NCBI GenBank assembly: GCA_017882505.1
Contig: JADGPJ010000003.1
Span: 1-64,000 of the forward strand
Length of the DNA stretch: 64,000 bases
Direction: 5' to 3'
Source of the DNA: Solirubrobacterales bacterium
GTDB taxonomy: Bacteria; Actinomycetota; Thermoleophilia; Solirubrobacterales; 70-9
Made by a program: the position numbers and the translations under genes. This document shows, in pieces, positions 8,975-17,827 of the stretch. The notes below the pieces were generated by a model, which saw nothing but the letters and a program-made list of their open reading frames with translations, did no database searches and was not told where the DNA came from. The first letter of the stretch is position 1. Every line of letters starts with the position of its first letter.

Positions 8975-10837
8975 CTAGCGGGGCTTGCGCTGGAGCGTCG
9001 GCAGGCTGACGCTGAGGTCCGAGCTGCGGACCGTGAAGGGGACGGTGCCCGACTGGTAGTAGGGGGCATCGCGGCCGAGCAGCTCGAGCTGGACCGTGTG
9101 GCCCTTGGCGAAGCGGTAGCCGTTGCCGTGCAGCTGGAATTCGATTTCGCCGCTCTGGCCGTTTTCGAGCGCGTAGACGCCGCGGCTGACGAGCAGCTGG
9201 GTGCCTTCGGGGGAGATGTCCCAGAGGCGGGCGTCGATCTGGCCGTACTGGCCGGTGCTGCCGATCTTGGCCTTGACCGTCGGCAGGCCCAGCATCGTGA
9301 AGCCGCCGCTGACCGTCCGCGAGTAGGTGGCGACGTTGGGCTCGGCGGTGACCGGGATCGTCTTGCAGGCTTCGGTCGTGCCGAAGACCGGATCGTAGGT
9401 TTTGGCGACGGTCGGGTCGCCGCCGGCCGAGGTGAATTCCTGACCGGCGCTGGAGCCGAAGCTGAAGCTGCCGGGGTGCAGCGCCTTCCAGCCCTTGCTC
9501 TTGTAGGGACCGCCGTCGGGGGCGATTATCGGGCAGGTCTGGGTGAAGGCGGTGACCGATCCCGGCGCCGGTCCCTTCTTCTTCGCGCCGAGCAGATACG
9601 CGGCGAAGAACTTGGCCGCCTGGTTGTTGAAGTAGTGGTTGGTGGCGGCCTTGTTGGAGCCGCGACTATGGCCGAGGTCGCCGAACTGGAGGCTGACCGG
9701 CGCCTTCTTGTCGAGCGAGCGCAGATAGTCGTAGACGCGGAGGCCCTGTTCGACCGGGAAGAGTTCGTCGGTCCAGCCGCTCTGGATCAGCAGCGGCGCC
9801 GGCGTCGAGGCGCCCTTGAGGAATCGCAGCGGATAGCCGCCGTTGTTGGCGTAGATCCCCTTCAGCGCGGTCTGCGCTTCGGCGTTGAAGGGCTGGCCCG
9901 CGTCGATGTAGGCCTTGTCCTGGGTGACGTTGGCTTCGCTGTCGGCGCAGGGCGTCGACGCCGGCGCGCCACCGCAGTAGTAGCCGTTGAGGACGCCGCT
10001 CAGGTAGAGGCCGTTGAGGAAGCTCGAAATAGGCACCCCGGGCGGTTCCAGGCTCTGCTGCGCCGGCGACACTTCGGTGTCGAGGAAGCGGCCGTTGGGA
10101 ACCAGCGCCGAGACCAGGTCCGACCAGGGCCAGCGCGGGTAGGCGGCGGCGATCTTCATCTTCTTGCCGTCCGGGCTGCGCCAGGGGGCCAGCTTGCCGT
10201 TCGGCTTGCGGATCTTGTCGGCGAGGAAGGCCAGCTCCATGCTCTGGCCGCCGCCGTAGGAGATCCCGGTGACGCCGATGTCGCGCGGCTTGACCACCCC
10301 TTCGTCGGCCAGCAGACCGAGCAGGTACTGGGTGTCGCGGGCCTCGTAGCGGCTGTTGGCGAGGCGGATGTAACCGAGGCCGCAGGCCCCGCTGTGGTCG
10401 CCGTTGGTGCCGCCGCCGCAGGAGTTGCCGAAGCCGCGGGCGGTGTAGTTGACGACCGCGTAGCCACGGTGGGCGTAGAAGTTGTTGTTGTAGCGGTAGA
10501 TCGTCGAGCCGTTGCCGGCTTCGTCGGGCGCCGGCCCCCCCGGCGAGGTGGTCTCGAAGTTCGTCTTGTTGCCGCCGAAGCCGTGCAGCATCACGATCGT
10601 CGGGAACGGGCCCTTGCCCGTTTCGGGGAGGGTGACGTCGACGTCGAGCGGGATCCCGTCGAAGGAGGGGACCCGGGAGGCGGAGTCGGCGGTGGGGCAG
10701 AAGCGGACGCCGTTCTCGGCGACGCAGGGATGGCCGAAAGGGGCCAGGGGCGCGGCGCTGGCCGAAGCGGCCGCGGCCAGAACGACGAGCGCAACCGCCG
10801 TTGCAGCCAGCCGAGATCTGAGCCCTCTCCTCACCAC
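8975..10837 (-). CDS. Secreted CocE/X-Pro dipeptidyl-peptidase-like hydrolase
   Basis: An alpha/beta-hydrolase with a signal peptide (LRSRLAATAVALVVLAAAASASAA). Catalytic triad candidates are the nucleophile Ser in GVTGISYGGGQS, the Asp in QSGWTDELFP and the His in GDLGHSRGS. An HGFGG oxyanion segment is near the N-terminus. The C-terminal ~180 residues form a jelly-roll-like beta region typical of CocE/NonD and PepX C-terminal domains. The ORF track begins at 10969 but would overlap the divergent gene. I choose the GTG at 10837 (or the next codon, 10834), which starts right before the signal sequence. The substrate (peptide or ester) is unknown. Confidence 0.82.
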   Translation of the reverse strand: MVRRGLRSRLAATAVALVVLAAAASASAAPLAPFGHPCVAENGVRFCPTADSASRVPSFDGIPLDVDVTLPETGKGPFPTIVMLHGFGGNKTNFETTSPGGPAPDEAGNGSTIYRYNNNFYAHRGYAVVNYTARGFGNSCGGGTNGDHSGACGLGYIRLANSRYEARDTQYLLGLLADEGVVKPRDIGVTGISYGGGQSMELAFLADKIRKPNGKLAPWRSPDGKKMKIAAAYPRWPWSDLVSALVPNGRFLDTEVSPAQQSLEPPGVPISSFLNGLYLSGVLNGYYCGGAPASTPCADSEANVTQDKAYIDAGQPFNAEAQTALKGIYANNGGYPLRFLKGASTPAPLLIQSGWTDELFPVEQGLRVYDYLRSLDKKAPVSLQFGDLGHSRGSNKAATNHYFNNQAAKFFAAYLLGAKKKGPAPGSVTAFTQTCPIIAPDGGPYKSKGWKALHPGSFSFGSSAGQEFTSAGGDPTVAKTYDPVFGTTEACKTIPVTAEPNVATYSRTVSGGFTMLGLPTVKAKIGSTGQYGQIDARLWDISPEGTQLLVSRGVYALENGQSGEIEFQLHGNGYRFAKGHTVQLELLGRDAPYYQSGTVPFTVRSSDLSVSLPTLQRKPR

Positions 10838-10904
10838 TTGCGAGCATACGCCTCTCTCGCCGTGTTGAAGAGGCCATGCCCTCGCCCGGTTGAAGAATTC
10901 ACCG

Positions 10905-11984
10905 ATGCCCAGCCTGACCAAACCCCGGGCCGCGATCGCGGCCGCCCTCGCCACCGCGCTGCTGGCCATGCTGGCGCTGGCCGCGCCCGCCGGCGCCGGC
11001 CTGCTCGAACCACCTGGCAGGAAGGTCTACTTCGGCGTCTCCGACACCGGCGACCCGGCCAGCTTCGGCGAGTTCAGCACCGCCGTCGCCCACCACCCGC
11101 CGGTGATCGAGTCCTTCCGCACCTGGGGCAGCGACTTCCACGGGTCGATCGGACGCTGGCAGACGGCGCGGGCCCGGCCGATGATCCACATCACCACCGC
11201 CGACAGCCACGACGGGCACGAGCTCCTCACCCCGCGGGCGATCGCGCAGGGCGCGGGCGACTCCTATCTGGCCCGGCTCAACCGCCTCTTCTGGTCGAAG
11301 AAGATGCGCGCCTACGTGAGGCCGCTCGGCGAGCCCAACCGCTGCCTCAACGTCTACGCGTCCTACGACTGCGCCGGCAACCTCCGCGACGCCGCCCACA
11401 GACCGCTCTGGTACAAGCTCGCCTTCCGGCGGATCTACGTGATCGTCCACGGCGGCGGCAAGCGAGCGACGATCAACCGGCGGCTGGCCGAAGCGGGCCT
11501 GCCGCCGCTGACGATCGCCATCCACGGCCTGCCTGCGGCGCCGGTGGCGATCGTCTGGAGCCCGCTGCCGGCCGGCTCGCCGACCGTGCCCCAGAACCGG
11601 CCCCGTTACTTCTACCCCGGCTCCCGCTGGGTCGACTGGGCCGGGACCGACTTCTACGCCTCCTATCCGGAATGGGGGGCGCTCACCGGCCTCTACCGCC
11701 GCTTCTCGGGCAAGCCCTTCGCGATCACCGAGTGGGGCGTGGAAGCCGGCGACGACCCGAACTTCGTCAGTCGCCTCTTCGCCTGGGTCAAGCGCCACCC
11801 GCGGTGCAAGATGCTCGTCTACTACCAGGACTTCGGATCGACCAGCAACTACCGAATCCAGGGCTACCCGGCGAGCCTCGAAGTGCTCAAGGACCGCCTT
11901 CACTCGCCGCTCTTCCCGTCCTTCGCCACGGCGTTCCCGCACCTGCCACCGCCCCCTCCGGGCGGGGTCGAACCGGGGCATTAG
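10905..11984 (+). CDS. Secreted GH26-like glycosidase, copy 1
   Basis: A 359-residue protein with an N-terminal signal peptide (AAIAAALATALLAMLALAAPAGA). The body resembles a (beta/alpha)8 glycoside hydrolase. The candidate acid/base is Glu143 in YVRPLGEPN and the candidate nucleophile is Glu276 in FAITEWGV, an arrangement like family 26 mannanases. The C-terminus is Pro-rich. It shares about two-thirds of its residues with the gene at 13501, including a 72-base stretch of perfect DNA identity over the acid/base region. The ATG at 10905 follows GAAGAA; the track's TTG start at 10890 is less likely. It probably acts on extracellular polysaccharide. Family assignment is by motif only. Confidence 0.68.
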   Translation: MPSLTKPRAAIAAALATALLAMLALAAPAGAGLLEPPGRKVYFGVSDTGDPASFGEFSTAVAHHPPVIESFRTWGSDFHGSIGRWQTARARPMIHITTADSHDGHELLTPRAIAQGAGDSYLARLNRLFWSKKMRAYVRPLGEPNRCLNVYASYDCAGNLRDAAHRPLWYKLAFRRIYVIVHGGGKRATINRRLAEAGLPPLTIAIHGLPAAPVAIVWSPLPAGSPTVPQNRPRYFYPGSRWVDWAGTDFYASYPEWGALTGLYRRFSGKPFAITEWGVEAGDDPNFVSRLFAWVKRHPRCKMLVYYQDFGSTSNYRIQGYPASLEVLKDRLHSPLFPSFATAFPHLPPPPPGGVEPGH

Positions 11985-11996
11985 CAGCCGGCGGTC

Positions 11997-13478
11997 CTAG
12001 CCTCCGGTGCTCGGACCGTCGAGCAGGACCACGTTGTTGGCGTAGCCGGTGAAGTTGTGGACCAGCCGCCCCCAGGGCAGCGCCAGCGGTCGCGGAGCGC
12101 GGTAGCGGACCAGCGTCATCCGCCCCAGCGCCACCTCCTGGACCTGGCGGAACGACGGTGGCAGGGCCCGGTGCAGGCGCGGCGGCGGGCGGCCGCTGAC
12201 GACGTCGACTTCGGCGACCGGGATCGGCCCATGGCGCCACTGCTTCCACTTGACCTCGTGCTCGCCGCGGCCGATGTAGAAGGCCAGCGGTTCGCCGCCC
12301 TGTTCCCAGACCACGATCGCCCGCGGACGGCCGCGGGGAGGCCCGATCTCGCTCGCCACGCTGCGCCAGTCTTCACGCTGGAGGGCGGGACGGAAGTCGG
12401 CGTAAACGCAAAAGGCGAGTGAGTAGAGGACCAGCGCGGCGCCGACCGCGATGCCGAGCCGGCCGGATCGCGGCGCCGCGATCCCCGCCGCGCCGACCAT
12501 CGCCAGCGGGATCAGCGCCGGCAGCAGGTTGCGCGCGAGCACGAAGTCCTGGCCGGCGGCGGCGAGGAGGAGGGCCAGGAGGACGCTGCCGGCGCCGACC
12601 GCGAGGGCCAGGGCGGCGCCGCGCTTCTCCCTCTCGCCGCCCCGCCAGAGCAGCAGCGCGACGGCGGCGGCGAACAGCGCCATCGGGACCAGGGCGTGCT
12701 TGAGCAGCCCGGTTTCGCCGACGAAGAAGGCGATGCCCGCGTCGTGCAGCCGGACGGTGATGTGGAAGCTGGCGATCCAGTCGTTGTTCTTGCCCTGGGC
12801 CTGGTGGAGGGCGATCGGAGCCAGGGCCAGCCCGGCGAGGGCGATGCCGGCGAAGGCCAGGAGAACCCGGCGCAACGGCCGCGCCGCCACCAGCAGGCAG
12901 ACCGCCTCGATCGCCAGCGGGAAGAAGGCGAAGTAGTGAGTGGCCAGCGCCAGCGCCGAGAACGCCGCCCACCAGCCGAGGTCGCGAGCCGAGCCGCTGC
13001 GCCTGGCGCGGAGGAAGAAGAGCAGCGCCGCGGTGCAGAGGAGGACCAGCAGCGCGTAGGCGCGCGCGTCCTGGGAGTACCAGACGAGGATCGGGCTGAC
13101 GGCGACGATCGCGGCGATGACGAGCCCGACGCGGCGCCCGATCAGCTCCCGCCCGGCGAGATAGGCGATCGGGACGGTGGCCGTACCGATCAGCGCCGAG
13201 AGCGAGCGCAAGCCAAACTCGCGCACACCGAACAGATGCGACCAGAACCAGGCGAGGAGGTAGTAGAGAGGCGGGGTCGACTCGCTGGTCCAGACCCGGT
13301 GCATCGTCCCCGAGAGGCTGGAGACGAGGACCCGTCCGGCCGTCACCGCCTCGTCGTGGCGGTAGCTTTGCAGCCCCAGGGTCGGGAAGCGGATCGCTGC
13401 GGCGAGCCCGGTGAGACCGATCACCGACCACAGGAACCACCGGGTCCGGGTCGTGTTGGTGGTCTTGGAAGGCTCCAT
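11997..13478 (-). CDS. GT39/ArnT-like membrane glycosyltransferase, copy 1
   Basis: A 493-residue polytopic membrane protein with about 11-12 hydrophobic segments. The first extracytoplasmic loop carries the acidic pair in LQSYRHDEAV, as in dolichyl/polyprenyl-phosphate-sugar glycosyltransferases of the GT39/PMT superfamily. Further family features are STPPLYYLLAWFW and WYSQDARAYALL. It would transfer a lipid-linked sugar to an exported acceptor. It faces copy 1 of the glycosidase and starts only 22 bases from the divergent copy 2 start, leaving no room for two separate promoters. Its paralogue is at 14574-16082. Confidence 0.8.
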   Translation of the reverse strand: MEPSKTTNTTRTRWFLWSVIGLTGLAAAIRFPTLGLQSYRHDEAVTAGRVLVSSLSGTMHRVWTSESTPPLYYLLAWFWSHLFGVREFGLRSLSALIGTATVPIAYLAGRELIGRRVGLVIAAIVAVSPILVWYSQDARAYALLVLLCTAALLFFLRARRSGSARDLGWWAAFSALALATHYFAFFPLAIEAVCLLVAARPLRRVLLAFAGIALAGLALAPIALHQAQGKNNDWIASFHITVRLHDAGIAFFVGETGLLKHALVPMALFAAAVALLLWRGGEREKRGAALALAVGAGSVLLALLLAAAGQDFVLARNLLPALIPLAMVGAAGIAAPRSGRLGIAVGAALVLYSLAFCVYADFRPALQREDWRSVASEIGPPRGRPRAIVVWEQGGEPLAFYIGRGEHEVKWKQWRHGPIPVAEVDVVSGRPPPRLHRALPPSFRQVQEVALGRMTLVRYRAPRPLALPWGRLVHNFTGYANNVVLLDGPSTGG

Positions 13479-13500
13479 CCGCTCAGGGGACGGCGACGAA

Positions 13501-14577
13501 ATGACTATCGGACGAAGCTACGCAAAGGTACTCGCAACCGTCGTCGCGGCGGTGTCCCTGCTTGCGGCGGCGCCGGCGAGCGCCGCTCTCCTGCGGCCCG
13601 AACCCGGCCAGGTCTTCTTCGGAGTCTCCGATACCGGGGTCAACTCCGAGTTCACCGAATTCTCCGAACTCGTCGGCAAGCACCCGCCGGTGATCGAGAC
13701 CTTCCGCACCTGGGGCGCCGACCTGACCGGGTCGGTGAAACGCTGGCAGAAGGCCGAAGCCCGCCCGATCCTCCACATCACGACCGCCGACCCCAACGAC
13801 GGCCACGAGCTGATCGACCCGCGGCAGATCGCCAACGGGTACGGCGACTCCTACCTGATCGCTCTCAACTACCTCTTCTGGTCGCAGGGGATGCGCGCCT
13901 ACGTGAGGCCGCTCGGCGAGCCCAACCGCTGCCTCAACGTCTACGCGTCCTACGACTGCGCGGGCGCCCTGCGAGGCGCCCAGCACCGGCCCTACTGGTA
14001 CAAGCAGGCCTTCCGGCGCATGTACATCCTCCTCCACGGCGGCGGCAAGCTGGCGAAGATCGACGCGCGGCTGCAGAAGGCGGGGCTCCCACCGCTGCGC
14101 GAAGAAGGGTCGCCGCTTCCGACCGGCCTGCCGAAGGCCCCGATCGCGGTCCTCTGGAGCCCGCTCCCGAGCGGCTCTCCGGAACTGCGCTGGAACCGTC
14201 CCGAACGCTTCTACCCCGGCCGTGCCTACACCGACTGGGCCGGGACCGACTTCTACTCCGACTACCCGAACTGGAAAGCCCTGACCCAGATGTACGACCG
14301 CTACCGGGGCCAACCCTTCGTCCTCACCGAGTGGGGAGTCACCGGCAGCGACGATCCGACCTTCGTCAAGCGCCTCTTCGTCTGGGTCAAGCGCCATCCT
14401 CAGACCAAGATGCTCGTCTACTACCAGGACTTCGGCAGCGTCAATCTCTTCCGGATCCAGAACTTCCCGGCCAGCCTCGACGTGATCCGACGCCGGATCG
14501 CCGGCCCCGAATTCCCCGACTTCGCCTTCGAACCCCCACGGCCCCCGCCGCCGGCTCCGCGCGGGGTGGGTAAGTAG
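13501..14577 (+). CDS. Secreted GH26-like glycosidase, copy 2
   Basis: A 358-residue paralogue of the gene at 10905. It has a signal peptide (VLATVVAAVSLLAAAPASA), then the same FGVSDTG start, the YVRPLGEPN acid/base segment and the VLTEWGV nucleophile segment. An extra loop (LREEGSPLPTGLPK) is inserted relative to copy 1. The ATG at 13501 is chosen over the track start at 13411 because it directly precedes the signal peptide and does not run deep into the divergent glycosyltransferase. The following glycosyltransferase frame opens immediately after its stop, suggesting co-translation. Confidence 0.68.
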   Translation: MTIGRSYAKVLATVVAAVSLLAAAPASAALLRPEPGQVFFGVSDTGVNSEFTEFSELVGKHPPVIETFRTWGADLTGSVKRWQKAEARPILHITTADPNDGHELIDPRQIANGYGDSYLIALNYLFWSQGMRAYVRPLGEPNRCLNVYASYDCAGALRGAQHRPYWYKQAFRRMYILLHGGGKLAKIDARLQKAGLPPLREEGSPLPTGLPKAPIAVLWSPLPSGSPELRWNRPERFYPGRAYTDWAGTDFYSDYPNWKALTQMYDRYRGQPFVLTEWGVTGSDDPTFVKRLFVWVKRHPQTKMLVYYQDFGSVNLFRIQNFPASLDVIRRRIAGPEFPDFAFEPPRPPPPAPRGVGK

Positions 14578-16082
14578 CCACCGCGCTCGAGCACCTGCGG
14601 CGGCGGGCAACCGAGTCGCCGCACCTGGTCGCGCTGGCCGGGATCGTCCTGTTCGGGGCGATTCTGCGATTCGCCACCCTCGATCTCCAGAGCTACCGCT
14701 ACGACGAGGCGGTCACGGTCGGTCGGGTCCTGCAGCCGAGCCTCTTCTCGACCATGTCAGCGGTCCCTCACAGCGAGTCGACGCCGCCCCTCTACTACCT
14801 CGTCGCCTGGTTCTGGTCGCGCCCGTTCGGCACCGGCGAAGTCTGGATGCGCTCGCTCTCGGCGCTGGCGGGAACGGCCTCGATCGCCGTCGTCTATCTC
14901 GGCGCGGTGGCCCTGCCGCTGCCGCGGCGGGCCGGCCTGATCGCGGCGGCGGCGGTCGCCGTCAGCCCGGTCCTGATCTGGTTCTCCCAGGACGCCCGGG
15001 CCTACGCCCTGGTCTTCCTGCTGACCGCGCTCTCCTTCCTCTTCTTCGCCCGCGCCCGCCGCGGCGTCGGCCGCCGCGACCTCGCCTGGTGGGCCGTGTT
15101 CTCGGCGCTGGCGATCGCGACCCACTACTTCGCCGGCTTCGTCATCGCCGGCGAGGCGGTCCTGCTGCTCCTCGGCCGCAACCGGCGCGGCGCTGTCATC
15201 GCGGTCCTCGCCGTCGCGGCGGCGACGGCGCTGCTGGCGCCAATCGCGCTGCAGCAGGCCGACCACGGCCACGCCGGCTGGATCGCCGAACAGCCGCTGG
15301 GCGAACGGATCGAACGAGCGGGGGCGAAGCTCGTCGGCAACGACAACGGCGACGAGCACGGCGCCCGCCAGCCGGGCCCGATCCCCCTCGGCGTCCCGGC
15401 CGCGCTCGCCGTGGCCGCTCTGGCGCTGCTGCTCTGGCGCGGCGACCCGGACGAGCGCCGCGGCGCCGGCATCGCCGCGATCGTCGGCGGCGGCGCCCTG
15501 GCGCTGCCGCTCGCGCTCGGGCTCCTCGGCGCCGACTACTTCGACGGGCGCAACGTGCTGACGGCATTCGTGCCTCTGATCGTGCTCCTCGGCGCCGGCT
15601 TCGGCGTCCGGCGGGCGGGCTGGGCGGGGCTGGGGCTGGCGGCCGCGTTCTGCCTCTGCTCGCTCGTCTTCACGCTCGAGATCGACCGCCTGCCGCGCCT
15701 GCAGCGGGAGGACCTGCGCAACGCCGCGGCCGAAGTCGGGCAGCTCGGCCCCGGTGTCGCGGTGGTGACGATCCGCTACGCCGTCAACCAGCCGCTGCGG
15801 TACTACCTCGGGGCTCAGTTCGCCGAAGGCGCTCTGCCGCCGCTGCGCGAGATCGACCTGGTCGGCTCCGGCCAGGCCGCCGAACGCAACGCCCGCCGGA
15901 TCCTCCCCCCCGCCTTCCGCCAGGTCGAGTCGAAGCCCGTCTCCTACAACTTCACCCTGACCCGGTTCCGCTCGCCCCGCCCCGTGCGGGTGCCGCTGCG
16001 CCTGCTCGAGCGCGGCGCGCTCGTCGCCGGCGGAGGGCGCGCCTCCGTGCTGATCGCGCCTTCGCCCTCTCCTGGGGCGTGA
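14574..16082 (+). CDS. GT39/ArnT-like membrane glycosyltransferase, copy 2, start codon unclear
   Basis: A paralogue of the gene at 11997, with the same architecture and the STPPLYYLVAWFW and WFSQDARAYALV motifs. The track starts it at ATG 14754, but the frame upstream clearly encodes the conserved first helix and catalytic loop (ILRFATLDLQSYRYDEAV). Starting at 14754 would remove the acidic catalytic pair. No ATG, GTG or TTG exists between the in-frame TAA at 14571 and 14754. Initiation must use CTG or another rare codon, be coupled to the preceding stop (14577), or the sequence has an error. The 3' end overlaps the convergent PQQ-type gene by 131 bases. Confidence 0.75.
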   Translation, partial: VATALEHLRRRATESPHLVALAGIVLFGAILRFATLDLQSYRYDEAVTVGRVLQPSLFSTMSAVPHSESTPPLYYLVAWFWSRPFGTGEVWMRSLSALAGTASIAVVYLGAVALPLPRRAGLIAAAAVAVSPVLIWFSQDARAYALVFLLTALSFLFFARARRGVGRRDLAWWAVFSALAIATHYFAGFVIAGEAVLLLLGRNRRGAVIAVLAVAAATALLAPIALQQADHGHAGWIAEQPLGERIERAGAKLVGNDNGDEHGARQPGPIPLGVPAALAVAALALLLWRGDPDERRGAGIAAIVGGGALALPLALGLLGADYFDGRNVLTAFVPLIVLLGAGFGVRRAGWAGLGLAAAFCLCSLVFTLEIDRLPRLQREDLRNAAAEVGQLGPGVAVVTIRYAVNQPLRYYLGAQFAEGALPPLREIDLVGSGQAAERNARRILPPAFRQVESKPVSYNFTLTRFRSPRPVRVPLRLLERGALVAGGGRASVLIAPSPSPGA

Positions 16083-17382
16083 TCGGCTGCAGCGCGTTGA
16101 TGCTCGAGTAGCCGACCAGGTAGATGCGGCGGCCGTCGGAGATCACCGGCGTGTAGGTACCGGTCTTGTAGTGGAAGACCCCGCGGCCGGTCCTCATGTC
16201 GTAGCCGTTGGTCGAGCCGTGGGTGAACTCGGCGACGTAGACGATGTTGCCGATCGCCGAGAGCGAGCCGACCACCTGTCCCCCGGCCGAGTGCGCCCAG
16301 CGGGTTTCGCCATTCTTCGCGTTGAGCGCGTAGATGTTGCCGTCGAAGGAGCCGACGTAGACGGTCGGTGGGGTCGTGGGGGTGCTGGCCACGGTCGGGC
16401 CGGAGTAGACGTAGCCGCCGGTCGAGTGGGTCCAGGCGAGGGTCCCGTCGGTCTGGTCGTAGCTGTACACGCGGCCGTCGTTGTTGCCGGCGTAGACGCG
16501 GCCGAAGGCCACGGCCGCGGTCGAGTAGAAGGCGCCTGAGGCGGCGAAGCCGGGCCCGAGCGAACCGGCCTGCCAGAGCAGCTTGCCATCGGAGGCCCTG
16601 ACCGCGTTCATGTAGCCGCCGTAGTCGCCGACGTAGAGGACGCCGTGACGGAAGGCGGGGGCAGCCTTGATCGGGCCTCCCAGGCTCGTCGCCCAGCGCA
16701 CGTTGCCGTTGCGGGTGCTGAGCGCGAAGAGCTGCCCGCTTTCGCAGCCGAAGTAGACGGTGTTCCCGAGCACCAGCGGCGAGGACTCCGCCCGCCCGGG
16801 CAGCGGCCGTTTCCACAGCACCCGGCCGGTCTTGGCGTCGAGCTTGATGATGTGGCCGGGGACCAGGTTGACGATGTAGAGGCGACCCTTGTGGTACGCC
16901 GGAGAGGAGGCGTTGAGGCGTCCGATCTGTCGTTCCCAGAGCACTTTGCCGGTGTCGGCGTCGAGCGCGAACGCGGTGCCGTCGTTGTTGACCGCGTAGA
17001 GGGTGCCGCGCGCGTAGACCGGCGGGAACTCGAGCAGCGGCTTCTCGGAGTAGTGCCAGAGCAGGCGAAACGGCGGCTTCACCCCCTTCGCCGGCAGGTA
17101 GCGCGTGCGCGCCGGGTTGAGCCCGAACATCGGCCAGTTGACGGTCCGCGCTCTCTTCGGCGGCGGCTTCGACTTTTCGGGCTTGAACGGGACCGCGGCG
17201 TTGTGGACGTCCGGCGGCCGCTTGAGCGCCTCGTAGGCGACGACGATGCCGGCGATCGCCAGGATCGTCGCGGCGATCAGTCCGACCGCGACCCGCCGGT
17301 GCTCCCGCCAGAGCCGCTTCGGGTGCACCAACTGCCCGACGGCGTCGCGGATCCGGCGGGCCTTGGGCCCGCCCTCAGCCAT
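15952..17382 (-). CDS. Membrane-anchored PQQ-type beta-propeller protein
   Basis: A 476-residue protein with a cytoplasmic N-terminus, one transmembrane helix (31-50, VAVGLIAATILAIAGIVVAY), and an extracytoplasmic propeller. The propeller blades repeat the pattern ALDADTGKVLWERQ, KLDAKTGRVLWKR, ALSTRNGNVRWA and ALNAKNGETRWA, like BamB or quinoprotein dehydrogenase propellers. No enzymatic residues are identified, so a scaffold or binding role is likely. The start is the ATG at 17382, which overlaps the SRPBCC stop by eight bases; the track start (17523) lies inside that gene. The Arg/Ala-rich C-terminus is antisense to the end of the GT gene. Confidence 0.8.
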   Translation of the reverse strand: MAEGGPKARRIRDAVGQLVHPKRLWREHRRVAVGLIAATILAIAGIVVAYEALKRPPDVHNAAVPFKPEKSKPPPKRARTVNWPMFGLNPARTRYLPAKGVKPPFRLLWHYSEKPLLEFPPVYARGTLYAVNNDGTAFALDADTGKVLWERQIGRLNASSPAYHKGRLYIVNLVPGHIIKLDAKTGRVLWKRPLPGRAESSPLVLGNTVYFGCESGQLFALSTRNGNVRWATSLGGPIKAAPAFRHGVLYVGDYGGYMNAVRASDGKLLWQAGSLGPGFAASGAFYSTAAVAFGRVYAGNNDGRVYSYDQTDGTLAWTHSTGGYVYSGPTVASTPTTPPTVYVGSFDGNIYALNAKNGETRWAHSAGGQVVGSLSAIGNIVYVAEFTHGSTNGYDMRTGRGVFHYKTGTYTPVISDGRRIYLVGYSSINALQPITPQERAKARSARRRALRRRRARRARAGAAAPARGGASGTGSG

Positions 17383-17818
17383 TCGCCGCGGCGCGCCGCT
17401 CGGACTCGGTGGAGATTCCCTTGACCAGCGACTGGATCGCCAGCTTGACGACGCCGACGACCGCGGTGCCGACGTAGGGCAGGGTCGAGGTGGTGCGGAC
17501 CGCGTAGACCATCCTGGTGCCACTTCCCTTCGGAGTCAGCTCGACCGTGCCGACGTGGTCGCGCACCGGGGCGCCGGAGAGCAGCTTGTAGGAGAAGCGC
17601 GACGGCGGCTGGTAGGCGATCACCTCCTCCCGCAGCGGCGGTCCGACCGAACTCAGAACCCTGATCGCACCGACCCCGTTCGGCGCCGGGTCCCCCTCGC
17701 GCTCGAGCACCGACTTGCGCATCGGCGTGATCGCCGCGTAGCGCTCGTGCTCGGTGAGGACGTCGAAGACCGTCTGCGGCGGCGCCGCGACCTCGCGCTC
17801 GATCGTGAAGCTGGCCAT
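17375..17818 (-). CDS. SRPBCC (START-like) family protein
   Basis: A 147-residue polyketide-cyclase/SRPBCC-fold protein. It begins MASFTIEREVAAPPQTVFDVL, the family hallmark (first strand plus the P-x-x-V-F helix), and ends in a long amphipathic helix (VGVVKLAIQSLVKGIS). It probably binds a small hydrophobic ligand. It is co-transcribed with the beta-propeller gene (eight-base overlap) and sits nine bases after the MBL-fold gene. The ligand is unknown. Confidence 0.8.
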   Translation of the reverse strand: MASFTIEREVAAPPQTVFDVLTEHERYAAITPMRKSVLEREGDPAPNGVGAIRVLSSVGPPLREEVIAYQPPSRFSYKLLSGAPVRDHVGTVELTPKGSGTRMVYAVRTTSTLPYVGTAVVGVVKLAIQSLVKGISTESERRAAANG

Positions 17819-17827
17819 CGGGAAAGG

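Noticed and set aside
9098-12052. 984-aa plus-strand ORF
   Set aside because: Antisense to the CocE-like hydrolase, with low-complexity RRGGDL-type composition. The secreted GH and CocE genes explain the region.
12696-14573. 625-aa plus-strand ORF
   Set aside because: Arg/Gln-rich frame antisense to the GT gene and out of frame with the GH gene. The latter two are clearly real.
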